Below, piece after piece: positions 41,637 to 49,968 of a stretch of DNA of 49,968 nt. The notes below the pieces were generated by a model. The model ran no database searches, had not been told where the DNA came from, and worked only from the letters and a program-made list of their open reading frames with translations. How positions within the stretch are numbered: the first letter of the stretch is position 1; each line of letters begins with the position of its first letter. Source of the DNA: UBA8752 sp049610565 (GTDB lineage Bacteria > Bacteroidota > Bacteroidia > Flavobacteriales_D > Sanyastnellaceae); contig JBMYZR010000010.1 of assembly GCA_049610565.1 (NCBI GenBank), forward strand, positions 1-49,968, in the 5' to 3' direction. The translations under genes and the position numbers were made by a program.

Positions 41637-42551
41637 ATGCTTCGGCTTCTGAGCTCCAATCAACCGGCTGCGTGGGTCATCGTGCCCCTGACGGCGGCCC
41701 TGCTGTGGGGCATTTCGGCCATGGGTGTCCGGGGCGAGATGCCCAGTGGAGGGGAGGCGCTGTCCTTTTTGGCCATCCTGGCCTCTGCCCGCATCCTGCA
41801 CCTGTCCCACCTCGAATCCCGCATGCGGACCCGCCCCACCTCGATTCCCGGTTGGGCCTTCGTGCTGTGGAGCGTGCCCCTCATCGCCGGTTCGCCCGCG
41901 CGGTTGTGGTGGGCGGGCTTCTTCGTGTTGGCTGGCCTCAGGGAAGGGTTGCGGCTCGGCGAAGATGACGCGCGCCGGTCCCGCGCCCTGTTCTGGATGG
42001 GCATCCACCTGGGCATGGCGGGGGTCCTCTGGCCGGCCCTGTTGGTCTGGAGCGTGGTGGTCCCGGTCGGCTGCCTGATTCTCCGGTCTTTCCGTCCCGC
42101 TGAGACCCTGTCCCTTGTCCTGGGGCTGTCCGCATCGTGGGGGGTCTCGTGGACGTTGCCCTGGCTGTTGGATTCACCCCTGCCTGCCGCCTCGCCCGCC
42201 ATCCTGATTCCGTGGCGCGAATGGACCGTCCTGCTTCTTTGGCTTCCGTTCGGGTGCACTGGGTGGTTGCTGAGACAACAGTCCTTGGCCCGGGCCACGG
42301 CGCGGCAACGGTCGGCGCGCCGCCTCACGCAATGGGTCGCCGGTGCCGGACTGCTTTTGGCGTTGTGGGGAACGCTGGGGTCCGCAGGCGCACAGGGCGC
42401 GACGCAGGTCCTCTTTGCAGGCGGTGTGTTTTGCGCGTGGACCGTGGGATGGTGCTGTCCACCCCGCTGGAAGGCCACCCCGTCCATCCCCTGGATTCTG
42501 CTGGCCTTGGCCGCCGCCGTGACCGTGTGGCCATGGTGGCTGGGCGCGTGA
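41637..42551 (+). CDS. Polytopic membrane protein (DUF6427-like)
   Basis: A 304-residue inner-membrane protein with about eight hydrophobic segments, for example WVIVPLTAALLWGISAMG, LWWAGFFVLAGL and IPWILLALAAAVTVWPWWL, and almost no soluble loops. Its place beside purD and the 62-residue membrane protein resembles DUF6427 genes of Flavobacteriales; the function is unknown. ATG 41637 is chosen; a TTG two codons upstream overlaps the candidate promoter. Divergent transcription from the small gene leaves only 39 nt between the starts. Confidence 0.72.
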   Translation: MLRLLSSNQPAAWVIVPLTAALLWGISAMGVRGEMPSGGEALSFLAILASARILHLSHLESRMRTRPTSIPGWAFVLWSVPLIAGSPARLWWAGFFVLAGLREGLRLGEDDARRSRALFWMGIHLGMAGVLWPALLVWSVVVPVGCLILRSFRPAETLSLVLGLSASWGVSWTLPWLLDSPLPAASPAILIPWREWTVLLLWLPFGCTGWLLRQQSLARATARQRSARRLTQWVAGAGLLLALWGTLGSAGAQGATQVLFAGGVFCAWTVGWCCPPRWKATPSIPWILLALAAAVTVWPWWLGA

Positions 42552-42584
42552 AACCTTGCCGCCAACCGGGCCGTATGCGCCCAC

Positions 42585-45077
42585 ATGAAGCACATCACCG
42601 CCCTCCTTCTCGTTGCGTTCATGTTCTCGGCCCACGCCCAGCCTTCGGCGGGCGACGCGGCCTCCGGTGAGGTGGTTGCCTCGGTCCAAAGCGGGCCGTG
42701 GTCCGATGCGTCCACCTGGGACTGCGGCTGCATTCCCGGGGCCTCCCACGACATCAGCATTGCAGATGGCCATTCGGTATGGGTGTTCGGGACCGACACG
42801 GTCCGGGCGGAATCCCTGGGCATTTCGGCCGGGGCCATCCTCGGGCTGCCGGAAGGCGCCCTGCTCGAAGTGAGCGAATCGTTGGCTTCCGCTGGCGAGG
42901 TCGAGGGAGACGGCCGCGTGGTGTTCGTGGGCGAGGGCCCCCACGTGTGCGGGCCAGCGGCGTTGACCCACCTCGATTGTGGAGCGGGTGATATGACCCT
43001 GGCCGGGTTGGTGACCGTCACGAAAACCTTTGATGTCGCCTCGGCCGATGTGCTGACCAGCGGCTTGTTGCGCCTCGACGGAGAAGCCGGCATCACCTCG
43101 GACGGAGGCACCATCTCCGGCGGTGTGACCCGCCGTTTCGATTGGACCAAGACGAGTCCGTACACCCACCAGATGGGCACGGGGATGAGCGGCATCACAG
43201 CCAGCGCCTTCCTCGATCAGCCCGGCGCGGTGTACGTCAAGCAGTGGGATGAGGCGGGCACGATGTACACCACGTTGGTGGGCACGGACGTCCTCGATGC
43301 CGGAGCGGGTTTCACGTGCTCCCTCCCTCCCGGAACCTACAGCTACCAGTTGCAGGGTGAAGCCGTCCTTGAAGCCGACGTTTCGGTCACGGCACAGGCC
43401 GCCAGCGCCTCCTGGCGGGGTTGGAACCTCCTGTCGAATCCCCTGACCGGCTACGTCGACATGACGGCCACGGAACAAGTGGGGCCAGGCACGATGGGGG
43501 CCATGTACCAGTGGGTGGACAGCCTGCAGACGTGGGTCGCCCAAGTGGGGGGAGTCGGACAATTCGGCCGTGCCGGCATTCTTGCACCGGGTGACGCCTT
43601 TTGGATCATTGCGGACACGGCGTTCAACTGGACGCTCGACGCAGAGGCCCTGGTGGACGAGGCCCAATGGACAAACCAGTCGGCCAGGCTGCCGGACGCT
43701 TTGCTCAGCCTTCAAATGGGCAATGGGTTGTCCGTGGAGCAATGCGCTGTGGCACTTGGCGGGGGCAACGCCGCGTACGATCGGACTGAAGACGCTGTGT
43801 TTTCCTCCTCGTTCCGTGGCCGGAACAACCTGGACCTCTACACCCAGACGGTCGACTCTGTGAGCGTGATGGTCAACCAGACGACGTCGGTCAGCCAGGT
43901 GATCCCGGTGTGGATCAAAGCCGGAATTGGCGAACTCATCACCCTCGAGGCCCCTCGCGTTCCTTCCAACCTGTGCCTCGTTCTGGAGGACGTGGAGACG
44001 GGGTGGACCGGCGGCATTGAGCCCGGATTCACCTATGAATTCTCTCCCACCAACGGGTCCGACCACCATCGGTTCAACCTCATCGTGGGCAACGACATGA
44101 TGGCCGAGGCGACGAATGCGGCATGCGAGAGCGCTGCGGACGGGGCCATTGCCGTGACGGGCCCGGAGGGCTTGACGACCGGGTTTGCGCTGGTCGATGC
44201 CGAGGGCAACCCCGCCGGAACCTTCGAGGGCAGCGCCGATTCGGGAACGTTCACCGGCCTTCCGATGGGAACCTACACCGTGACGGCTCTGACCGACGGG
44301 TGTGCCGACATCCTCCGCACCGTGGAGGTGGGCGCCGGTGGGTCGGGCAATGCTCTGTTTGACATCGTGTCGATCCCCGATCACATCGGGTGCTATGACG
44401 ACCACGGTGGGGTCAGCCTGGACATCGAGGGGGGGTACGCACCCTACACGGTGATGTGGGACCACGGCGTCGAGGGCACGTCCATCGAGGTGACCGAGGC
44501 CGGGGTGTTCAGCGCCGTGATCACCGACGCGGCCGGGTGCGCCGACAGCACGTCCGTGGAGGTCCTCGCGGCCCCGCACGTGACCGCAGGTGTCGAGGTG
44601 GATGAGCCGGTGGTGGCCCTCATCGATGGCGAGGCCGAAGTGGCCTTCACCAACACGAGCACGGGCGCCACCCAATACCAGTGGAACTTCGGGGACGGCA
44701 ACGTGAGCGCGGAGCCGAATCCCCTGCACTTTTACGCGGCTGCCGGATCGTACACTGTCGGCCTCAACGCGTGGAACGACTACTGTTCGGACACCCACCA
44801 GATTGTGGTCACCGTGGAGGTGGTCAGCAGCGTGGGCGACCTGTCCAACGCATCGGACCCCGTTTTGGAACGCCAGACGCAGGGTTGGTCCATTCTCCAT
44901 CCCGAGGAGGCGTTCGTCGTCCAGATCTTCGACCTGACGGGGCGTCAGATCCACGAGGTCCGGGGCGCGGCAGGGGTTCCGATTCTGCTCGATGGGTCCA
45001 TGCTGCCGGCCGTGTCCCTGATCCATTGGGCAGGGGAAACGACCGGTCGACAAAAGACTTGGCGATTGGCCCGTTGA
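42585..45077 (+). CDS. Large T9SS-secreted protein with PKD domain
   Basis: An 830-residue extracellular protein. A signal peptide (KHITALLLVAFMFSAHAQ) precedes a region opening with GPWSDASTWDCGCIPG and DISIADGHSV, a pattern seen at the start of G8-like beta-helix surface proteins. Middle beta-rich segments include GWNLLSNPLTGYVD. A SprB-like repeat region (GCYDDHGGVSLDIEGGYAPY) and a PKD domain (YQWNFGDGNVS, about 685-740) follow. The last 60 residues (VVQIFDLTGRQIHEV) have the look of a type IX sorting domain. No enzyme motif is found; adhesion or surface matrix is plausible. It starts 33 nt after the upstream gene. Confidence 0.85.
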   Translation: MKHITALLLVAFMFSAHAQPSAGDAASGEVVASVQSGPWSDASTWDCGCIPGASHDISIADGHSVWVFGTDTVRAESLGISAGAILGLPEGALLEVSESLASAGEVEGDGRVVFVGEGPHVCGPAALTHLDCGAGDMTLAGLVTVTKTFDVASADVLTSGLLRLDGEAGITSDGGTISGGVTRRFDWTKTSPYTHQMGTGMSGITASAFLDQPGAVYVKQWDEAGTMYTTLVGTDVLDAGAGFTCSLPPGTYSYQLQGEAVLEADVSVTAQAASASWRGWNLLSNPLTGYVDMTATEQVGPGTMGAMYQWVDSLQTWVAQVGGVGQFGRAGILAPGDAFWIIADTAFNWTLDAEALVDEAQWTNQSARLPDALLSLQMGNGLSVEQCAVALGGGNAAYDRTEDAVFSSSFRGRNNLDLYTQTVDSVSVMVNQTTSVSQVIPVWIKAGIGELITLEAPRVPSNLCLVLEDVETGWTGGIEPGFTYEFSPTNGSDHHRFNLIVGNDMMAEATNAACESAADGAIAVTGPEGLTTGFALVDAEGNPAGTFEGSADSGTFTGLPMGTYTVTALTDGCADILRTVEVGAGGSGNALFDIVSIPDHIGCYDDHGGVSLDIEGGYAPYTVMWDHGVEGTSIEVTEAGVFSAVITDAAGCADSTSVEVLAAPHVTAGVEVDEPVVALIDGEAEVAFTNTSTGATQYQWNFGDGNVSAEPNPLHFYAAAGSYTVGLNAWNDYCSDTHQIVVTVEVVSSVGDLSNASDPVLERQTQGWSILHPEEAFVVQIFDLTGRQIHEVRGAAGVPILLDGSMLPAVSLIHWAGETTGRQKTWRLAR

Positions 45078-45094
45078 ATCTGAGCCGGGATTGC

Positions 45095-45102
45095 GAACTT
45101 CG
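45095..45102 (+). promoter_or_regulatory. Weak -7-like element of purQ
   Basis: GAACTTCG, 5 nt before the purQ GTG. The first base departs from TAnnTTCG, but the spacing matches the stronger sites at holB, kbl and metG. Confidence 0.35.
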
Positions 45103-45107
45103 CCGGC

Positions 45108-45803
45108 GTGAAAGTCGGCGTCATCACCTTCCCGGGGTCCAATTGCGACCACGACATGGAATACGCCCTCGGCACGGAACTCGGGTTCCACGTCGAGCGG
45201 CTCTGGCACAAGGACCGCGACCTCAAGGGGGTCGACCTGGTGGTCCTGCCCGGTGGCTTCAGCTACGGAGACTATCTCCGCAGTGGAGCCATCGCGCGTT
45301 TCTCCCCCATCATGGATGAGGTGGTGGCCCACGCGGGCCGGGGCGGACTCGTCCTCGGTGTCTGCAACGGCTTCCAGGTGCTCTGCGAGGCCGGCCTGTT
45401 GCCCGGTGCGCTCCGCCACAATGAGAGCCGGAAGTTCATCTGCCGCAACGTGCTCCTGCGCCCCGAGTCGCTCATGGCGCCCATGACTGCGGGCCTTCCC
45501 GACGGACAACCGCTGTGCATTCCGATTGCCCACGGTGAGGGCAACTACACCATCGACGATGCCGGGCTCGATGCCCTCGAGGACGGCGACCAGATCCTGT
45601 TCCGTTACTGTGGGCCGGACGGCGGCATCGGAGACGAGTTCAACCCCAACGGGTCGATCGAGAACATCGCGGGCGTCTGCAACGCGGGCGGCAACGTGTT
45701 CGGCATGATGCCCCACCCGGAGCGCGCCTGCAGCGAGGCCCTCGGCAACACCGACGGCCGGGCCATGCTCGCCGCCCTGTCCACCGCGGTGGCGGCCGTC
45801 TGA
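45108..45803 (+). CDS. purQ: Phosphoribosylformylglycinamidine synthase, glutaminase subunit
   Basis: A 231-residue class I glutamine amidotransferase that supplies ammonia to PurL for FGAM synthesis. Seen: KVGVITFPGSNCDHDM at the start, LPGGFSYGDYLRSGAIA, the nucleophile C86 in GVCNGFQVL, and the His-Glu pair in MMPHPERAC. A free PurQ implies a small PurL and PurS elsewhere; many Bacteroidota have a single large PurL instead, so this is a useful lineage marker. The start is GTG 45108, directly before the conserved first strand. Confidence 0.95.
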   Translation: MKVGVITFPGSNCDHDMEYALGTELGFHVERLWHKDRDLKGVDLVVLPGGFSYGDYLRSGAIARFSPIMDEVVAHAGRGGLVLGVCNGFQVLCEAGLLPGALRHNESRKFICRNVLLRPESLMAPMTAGLPDGQPLCIPIAHGEGNYTIDDAGLDALEDGDQILFRYCGPDGGIGDEFNPNGSIENIAGVCNAGGNVFGMMPHPERACSEALGNTDGRAMLAALSTAVAAV

Positions 45804-45892
45804 TCCCGGCGTCCACCCCGGCCTCCCTCAACGGACCCGCCGCGGTTCGCCTTCCTTCACGGTCCGCGCCGTGTGCGGGAACATGAATGGGT

Positions 45893-45900
45893 TAAGTTTG
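45893..45900 (+). promoter_or_regulatory. Putative -7 promoter element of dxs
   Basis: TAAGTTTG, a perfect TAnnTTTG match, 35 nt before the ATG at 45936. It lies downstream of an in-frame GTG at 45873 and so argues for the ATG start. Confidence 0.5.
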
Positions 45901-45935
45901 TTCCTACCCCACGCCCGCAATCACCGGGTCCCACC

Positions 45936-47876
45936 ATGTCCGACCAACCCTACGCCGCCGGCCCCCTCCTCTCGAAGATCACCGAGCCCGCCGACCTGCG
46001 CCGCGAATGCGGTGTGGAGGACCTCCCTCAGGTCTGTGACGAGCTGCGCCAGTTCATCGTGGATGTGGTCAGCGAAAAGGGAGGCCACTTCGGCGCCAGC
46101 TTGGGCGTGGTGGAGTTGACGGTCGCCCTCCATTACGTCTTCAACACCCCGGAGGACCAAATCGTCTGGGACGTCGGTCACCAGGCCTACGGACACAAAA
46201 TCTTGACGGGCCGCCGTGACGCCTTCCACACCAACCGGGTGCACAAGGGCCTCAGCGGCTTCCCGAAGCGGACCGAGAGCGAGTTCGACACGTTTGGCGT
46301 GGGCCACAGCTCGACGAGCATCAGCGCAGCCCTCGGCATGTCGGTGGCCAACAAGATCAAGGGCGACAAGCGCCAGCACATCGCGGTCATCGGCGACGGC
46401 GCCATGACGGCGGGACTCGCCTTCGAGGGCCTGAACCACGGCGGTTGGCAGGACAACGACATGATCGTGATCCTCAACGACAACTGCATGTCGATTGACC
46501 CCAACGTCGGGGCCTTGAAGGATTACCTGACCGACATCACGACCTCCCACACCTACAACCGCGTCAAGGATGAGGTGTGGCAGTTGCTGGGCAAGGTCTC
46601 CAAATTCGGACCGGACGCACAGACCATCGCGTCCAAGGTGAGCGACATGGTGAAGGGGTCGCTGCTCCAGCAGTCCAACCTGTTCGAGTCCCTCAACTTC
46701 CGCTACTTCGGGCCCATCGACGGCCACGATGTGGAGCAGGTCGAGCATGTGTTGCGCGACCTCAGGGACATTCCCGGGCCCAAGCTCTTGCACTTGATCA
46801 CGACCAAGGGCAAGGGCTATGCGCCGGCCGAGGCAGGCAGCCCGACCAAGTGGCATGCGCCCGGCCTGTTCAACAAGGACACCGGCGAGATCATCAAGGT
46901 CGCGCCCAAATCGCCCGAGCCGCCGAAGTACCAGGACGTCTTCGGCCACACCATCATCGAGCTCGCCGAAAAGGACGAGCGCATCGTGGGCGTCACGCCG
47001 GCCATGCCGACTGGATGCTCCCTCAAGTTCATGATGGAGGCCATGCCGGATCGGGCCTTTGACGTCGGCATCGCCGAACAGCACGCCGTCACCTTCTCCG
47101 CGGGCATGGCCACGCAAGGGATGGTGCCGTTTTGCAACATCTACAGCTCCTTCATGCAGCGGGCCTACGACCAGGTCGTGCACGACGTGGCCCTCCAGAA
47201 GCTCCACGTGGTCTTCTGTCTCGACCGGGGCGGTCTCGCCGGAGCCGACGGCCCGACCCACCACGGCGTCTTCGACCTGGCCTACATGCGTTGCATTCCC
47301 AACATGATCGTCTCCGCCCCGATGAACGAGGAGGAGCTGCGCAACCTCATGTACACGGCCTCCGCCGATGACCACGGCCCGTTCAGCATCCGCTACCCGC
47401 GGGGCAAGGGCGTGATGGCCGATTGGAAGACGCCGCTGCGCAAGATCAAGGTGGGCACGGGCCGCCGCGTGCGGACCGGTGAGGACATTGCCATCCTCGG
47501 CATCGGCCACCTCGGCAACCACGCACTGAAGGCTGCCGAGCAGCTCGAGGCGGAGGGCATCTCGGCCGCCATGTACGACATGCGCTTCGTGAAGCCGCTC
47601 GACGAGACGCTCCTGCACGAGGTGTTCGGCAAGTTTGACAAGGTGATCACCGTCGAGGACGGTTGCATCCAGGGCGGCATGGGGAGTGCGGTCCTCGAGT
47701 TCGCCGCCGACCAAGGCTACGCCGCACGCGTGGTGCGCCTCGGTGTGCCCGACCGCTGGATCGAGCACGGCACGCAGCCGGAGCTCTACACCGAGTGCGG
47801 CTACAACGTCGACGACATCGCCGCCGCCGCCCGCAAGCTGGTCGGCGCCCGAGCCGGTGCCCAGAAGGCCGGCTGA
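45936..47876 (+). CDS. dxs: 1-deoxy-D-xylulose-5-phosphate synthase
   Basis: A 646-residue thiamine-diphosphate enzyme, the first step of the MEP isoprenoid pathway that also uses IspG. Motifs: the substrate/ThDP region WDVGHQAYGHKILTGR, the ThDP-metal motif GDGAMTAG with NDN about 30 residues later, the central GIAEQHAVTFSAGMA, and DRGGLAGADGPTHHG of the pyrimidine-binding domain. A transketolase C-terminal domain completes it. ATG 45936 is used: the GTG at 45873 would place the promoter-like element inside the gene and adds a tail absent from the family. Confidence 0.97.
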   Translation: MSDQPYAAGPLLSKITEPADLRRECGVEDLPQVCDELRQFIVDVVSEKGGHFGASLGVVELTVALHYVFNTPEDQIVWDVGHQAYGHKILTGRRDAFHTNRVHKGLSGFPKRTESEFDTFGVGHSSTSISAALGMSVANKIKGDKRQHIAVIGDGAMTAGLAFEGLNHGGWQDNDMIVILNDNCMSIDPNVGALKDYLTDITTSHTYNRVKDEVWQLLGKVSKFGPDAQTIASKVSDMVKGSLLQQSNLFESLNFRYFGPIDGHDVEQVEHVLRDLRDIPGPKLLHLITTKGKGYAPAEAGSPTKWHAPGLFNKDTGEIIKVAPKSPEPPKYQDVFGHTIIELAEKDERIVGVTPAMPTGCSLKFMMEAMPDRAFDVGIAEQHAVTFSAGMATQGMVPFCNIYSSFMQRAYDQVVHDVALQKLHVVFCLDRGGLAGADGPTHHGVFDLAYMRCIPNMIVSAPMNEEELRNLMYTASADDHGPFSIRYPRGKGVMADWKTPLRKIKVGTGRRVRTGEDIAILGIGHLGNHALKAAEQLEAEGISAAMYDMRFVKPLDETLLHEVFGKFDKVITVEDGCIQGGMGSAVLEFAADQGYAARVVRLGVPDRWIEHGTQPELYTECGYNVDDIAAAARKLVGARAGAQKAG

Positions 47877-47915
47877 CCTCTGCCTTTTCGTTTGTTCGAA
47901 CCCCCCTCGTGGAGC

Positions 47916-47923
47916 GACCTTCG
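47916..47923 (+). promoter_or_regulatory. Weak -7-like element of the DUF2480 gene
   Basis: GACCTTCG, 5 nt before the ATG at 47929; the same spacing as the holB-type sites, with G instead of T at the first position. Confidence 0.3.
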
Positions 47924-47928
47924 CGGCC

Positions 47929-48432
47929 ATGGAGGATGCCATCCGCAACCGCGTCGAGGAAAGTGGAATCGTGCAATTGGACCTGTCGGCCCTGTTGCGA
48001 GAGCGGACGTTGCGTGACCTGGATTTGGCCCCCCAACTGTGGCAGGGGCTGGCCATCCGCGAACAGGAGTTCCGGAGCTGGCTCAAGGACCTCGACGTGA
48101 CCCCGTTCGAGGGAGCGGACGTGGCCATCCATTGCAGCGCGGAGGCCATCCTTCCGGAGTGGGTGTGGATGCTGGTGACCTCCCGGCTCATGGGGGTCGC
48201 GCGCAGTGTGCACGACTGTGGCCCGGAGGCGCTCGAGGCGATGGTGCTGGCGCGGATCGCGCAGGACCTGGACCCTGCGGAATACGCTGGGCAGCGGGTT
48301 GTGGTCAAGGGGTGCGGATTGACGTCCGGCGCGGGGCCGGCCATGCGGATTGTGGAGCGGCTTCAACCCGTGGTGAAGTCGTTGATGTTTGGCGAACCGT
48401 GCAGCACGGTTCCCGTGTACAAGTCGCGATAA
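47929..48432 (+). CDS. DUF2480-family protein
   Basis: A 167-residue cytoplasmic protein. The sequence fits DUF2480, a Bacteroidota-specific family of unknown function: IVQLDLSALL, LWQGLAIREQEFRSWLKDLD, VAIHCSAEAILPEWVWMLV, VVVKGCGLTS and the closing PVVKSLMFGEPCSTVPVYK. Conserved cysteines sit in HCSAEA, KGCG and EPCST, which might bind metal or serve redox chemistry; that is speculation. Start ATG 47929 is 52 nt after dxs. Its link to dxs and polA gives no clear functional hint. Confidence 0.85.
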   Translation: MEDAIRNRVEESGIVQLDLSALLRERTLRDLDLAPQLWQGLAIREQEFRSWLKDLDVTPFEGADVAIHCSAEAILPEWVWMLVTSRLMGVARSVHDCGPEALEAMVLARIAQDLDPAEYAGQRVVVKGCGLTSGAGPAMRIVERLQPVVKSLMFGEPCSTVPVYKSR

Positions 48433-48472
48433 CCCAGGGTCGGAAAAGTGCGGTGTGGCGCGGCCTTCGGGC

Positions 48473-48480
48473 TAATTTGC
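48473..48480 (+). promoter_or_regulatory. Candidate -7 element of polA
   Basis: TAATTTGC, 7 nt before the ATG at 48488; a partial match to TAnnTTTG at a spacing similar to purD. Confidence 0.35.
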
Positions 48481-48487
48481 CTGCCCC

Positions 48488-49968
48488 ATGCTGACCGCTG
48501 AATCCGACAAGAAGCTCTTCCTGCTCGACGCCTACGCCTTGATTTTCCGGGCGTATTACGCCTTCATCCGGAACCCCCGGATCAACAGCAAGGGCCAGAA
48601 CACCAGCGCCATCTTCGGTTTCACGACCACGGTGTTGGACGTTCTGAAAAACGAGAAGCCGACCCACCTCGCCGTCGTGTTCGACCCGCCGGGCCCCACG
48701 TTCCGCCACGAGGAGTACACCGAATACAAGGCCAACCGCGACGAGACGCCCGAGGACATCCGGGCCAGCGTGCCGCGCGTGCTCGAGGTGGCCGAGGCGA
48801 TGCGGATCCCGACCATCACGATTCCCGGCTACGAGGCGGACGACACCATCGGTGCGCTGTCCGTCATGGCCGAGAAGGAAGGGTTCGACGTTTACATGAT
48901 GACGCCGGACAAGGACTACGGACAGCTCGTGACCGAGAAGGTGCGGATGTACCGCCCGGGCCGGTCCGGCAACCCTCCGCAGATCTGGGGGCCTGCCGAG
49001 GTGTGCGAACGGTTCGGCATCGAGCGGACCGAACAGGTCATCGACCTGCTGGGCCTGATGGGCGACAGCGCCGACAACATCCCGGGGGTGCCGGGCATCG
49101 GCCCCAAGACGGCGGCCAAGTTGCTCAGCAAGTACGGGTCCATGGAAACCCTGTTGGATTCCACAGAGGAGCTGAAGGGCAAGCAGAAGGAGAACCTGGA
49201 GAATTACCGGGAGCAGGCCCTGCTGTCGAAGCGGCTGGCCACCATCGCGCTCGATGTGCCGGTGGAGCCGGATTTCGACGCCATGGTGGTCGAGGAGCCG
49301 GATGCGGAGAAGCTCTCCGCCGTGTTCGAATCGCTCGAGTTCCGGACGCTCGCGCGCCGGGTCCTGGGGGATGCGGCTGTCTCTGCTGCACCGGCGGCGT
49401 TGACTGCATCTGCGGGTGGGCAGGCCCAGATGGACATGTTCGGCGGGGGAGATGCGGCGGGCGAGTCCGCGGATGCCGCTGCTGGCCCCACGTCGATTGA
49501 CCGCGAAACGGTGGACTACCGAATGGCCGACACCCCGGAATTGCGGGGTGAGCTCATCGCGCAGCTCCAGGCCGCCGACCGGTTTGCCTTTGACACGGAG
49601 ACCACGGGCCTCGATGCCCGCACCGCGCGCCTCGTGGGCATGAGCTTCAGCGTGGCGGAAGGCACCGGTTGGTACGTGCCCGTCCCCTTGGGCAGCCCGG
49701 ATGCGGCCCAGTCCGAGGACGCGGAGGTACAGGGTCTGCTCGCCGAGTTCAATCCGATCTGGAACGCCGCCGACAAGGTGCTGGTGGCCCAGAACTGGAA
49801 ATACGACCACAAGGTGATGCTGGGCGTGGGCGTCCGGGTGGACTGCCGGGTGTACGACACGATGCTCGCGCATTACGTCCTGCAGCCGGACCTGAAGCAC
49901 GGGATGGACTACCTCGCCGAGACCGAGTTGGGGTACCGCACCATCCCCATCACGGACCTGCTGGGCAA
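48488..49968 (+). CDS. polA: DNA polymerase I, N-terminal part (3' end outside window)
   Basis: About 493 residues of PolA are present and the frame runs off the window. Residues 8-290 are the 5' nuclease domain (LFLLDAYALIFRAYYAF, YEADDTIGALS, MTPDKDYGQLV, GDSADNIPGVPGIGPKTA). A linker of about 40 residues contains QMDMF (314-318), a match to beta-clamp-binding pentapeptides. The 3'-5' exonuclease domain follows with its acidic residues kept (FDTETTGL; NWKYDHKVM; VYDTMLAHYVL), so proofreading should be active, unlike in several Gram-positive PolA proteins. The polymerase domain is beyond the end. Confidence 0.97.
   Translation, partial: MLTAESDKKLFLLDAYALIFRAYYAFIRNPRINSKGQNTSAIFGFTTTVLDVLKNEKPTHLAVVFDPPGPTFRHEEYTEYKANRDETPEDIRASVPRVLEVAEAMRIPTITIPGYEADDTIGALSVMAEKEGFDVYMMTPDKDYGQLVTEKVRMYRPGRSGNPPQIWGPAEVCERFGIERTEQVIDLLGLMGDSADNIPGVPGIGPKTAAKLLSKYGSMETLLDSTEELKGKQKENLENYREQALLSKRLATIALDVPVEPDFDAMVVEEPDAEKLSAVFESLEFRTLARRVLGDAAVSAAPAALTASAGGQAQMDMFGGGDAAGESADAAAGPTSIDRETVDYRMADTPELRGELIAQLQAADRFAFDTETTGLDARTARLVGMSFSVAEGTGWYVPVPLGSPDAAQSEDAEVQGLLAEFNPIWNAADKVLVAQNWKYDHKVMLGVGVRVDCRVYDTMLAHYVLQPDLKHGMDYLAETELGYRTIPITDLLG

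Noticed and set aside
42174..45716. Minus-strand open frame of 1180 codons opposite the PKD/T9SS protein and purQ
   Set aside because: It is antisense to genes with clear signal peptide, PKD and amidotransferase motifs, and its translation shows no domain. High GC at third positions keeps antisense frames open.
45873..45935. Longer dxs start at GTG 45873
   Set aside because: A perfect TAAGTTTG element lies downstream of it, and the extra 21 residues do not belong to the Dxs family.
45921..48344. Minus-strand open frame of 807 codons opposite dxs and the DUF2480 gene
   Set aside because: It spans two well-supported genes and their gap and has no recognisable protein features.
1..49968. tRNA or rRNA genes, CRISPR arrays, insertion sequences, integrase or attachment sites
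   Set aside because: Looked for in all intergenic gaps on both strands; none has a cloverleaf, a regular repeat-spacer pattern, a transposase gene or flanking direct repeats.

Overview
The window is about 50 kb of gene-dense, GC-rich chromosome from a member of the Bacteroidota. It is most likely a high-GC lineage near Flavobacteriales. The evidence is a GldH gliding lipoprotein, type IX secretion (T9SS) C-terminal sorting domains, the Bacteroidota-type long IspG, a single-cysteine DksA/TraR protein, DUF4271, DUF2480 and small purD-linked membrane proteins, and the near absence of Shine-Dalgarno sequences. Possible -7 promoter elements resemble the Bacteroidota consensus TAnnTTTG, often as TAnnTTCG. 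I see no tRNA, rRNA, CRISPR array, insertion sequence or prophage. Almost every base lies in or just beside a gene, and many genes are joined by ATGA, TTGA or TGATG overlaps.

Layout. 1-2856: 3' part of ileS, a DksA-like regulator and lspA. 2789-4765 (-): ispG. 4949-10730: vWA protein, AAA+ ATPase, recO and a TonB-dependent receptor. 10750-13716: holB, ricT-like PSP1 gene and gldH. 13777-16477: divergent rhodanese lipoprotein and a secreted M43 metalloprotease. 16724-21913 (-): a compact four-gene unit of YfiR-like periplasmic protein, TPR-like periplasmic protein, HAMP/PP2C phosphatase and a ClC anion transporter. 21956-23004 (-): ferritin and a GbsR/MarR-type regulator. 23036-25298 (-): FAD oxidoreductase and kbl. 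25325-26710 (-): a membrane protein of unknown function. 26785-30615: metG, a secreted Kunitz-domain protein and asd. 30702-33146: a lamin-tail-like secreted protein. 33174-38229: DUF4271, hemD, rnpA, S41 protease and an O-antigen-ligase-like protein. 38204-40000 (-): a fused GT2-GT9 glycosyltransferase. 40098-42551: purD and two small-family membrane proteins. 42585-45077: a secreted PKD/T9SS protein. 45108-49968: purQ, dxs, DUF2480 and the 5' part of polA.

Most of the window is housekeeping: translation, isoprenoid, purine, haem and replication genes. The points of interest are regulatory and envelope-related. The ClC protein carries the GPGIP filter signature linked to nitrate selectivity and lacks the internal proton glutamate; it is co-transcribed with what looks like a YfiR-controlled PP2C signalling module. 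The ferritin gene and the adjacent GbsR/MarR-like gene each have a matching inverted repeat directly upstream of the start codon, which suggests one regulator acting on both. A TA(T/A)CTTCG-type element sits only 4-5 nt before several start codons, consistent with leaderless transcripts. A secreted Kunitz domain with glutamate at the predicted P1 position and a fused two-domain LPS glycosyltransferase are also notable. All family assignments come from motif reading, not from database searches.
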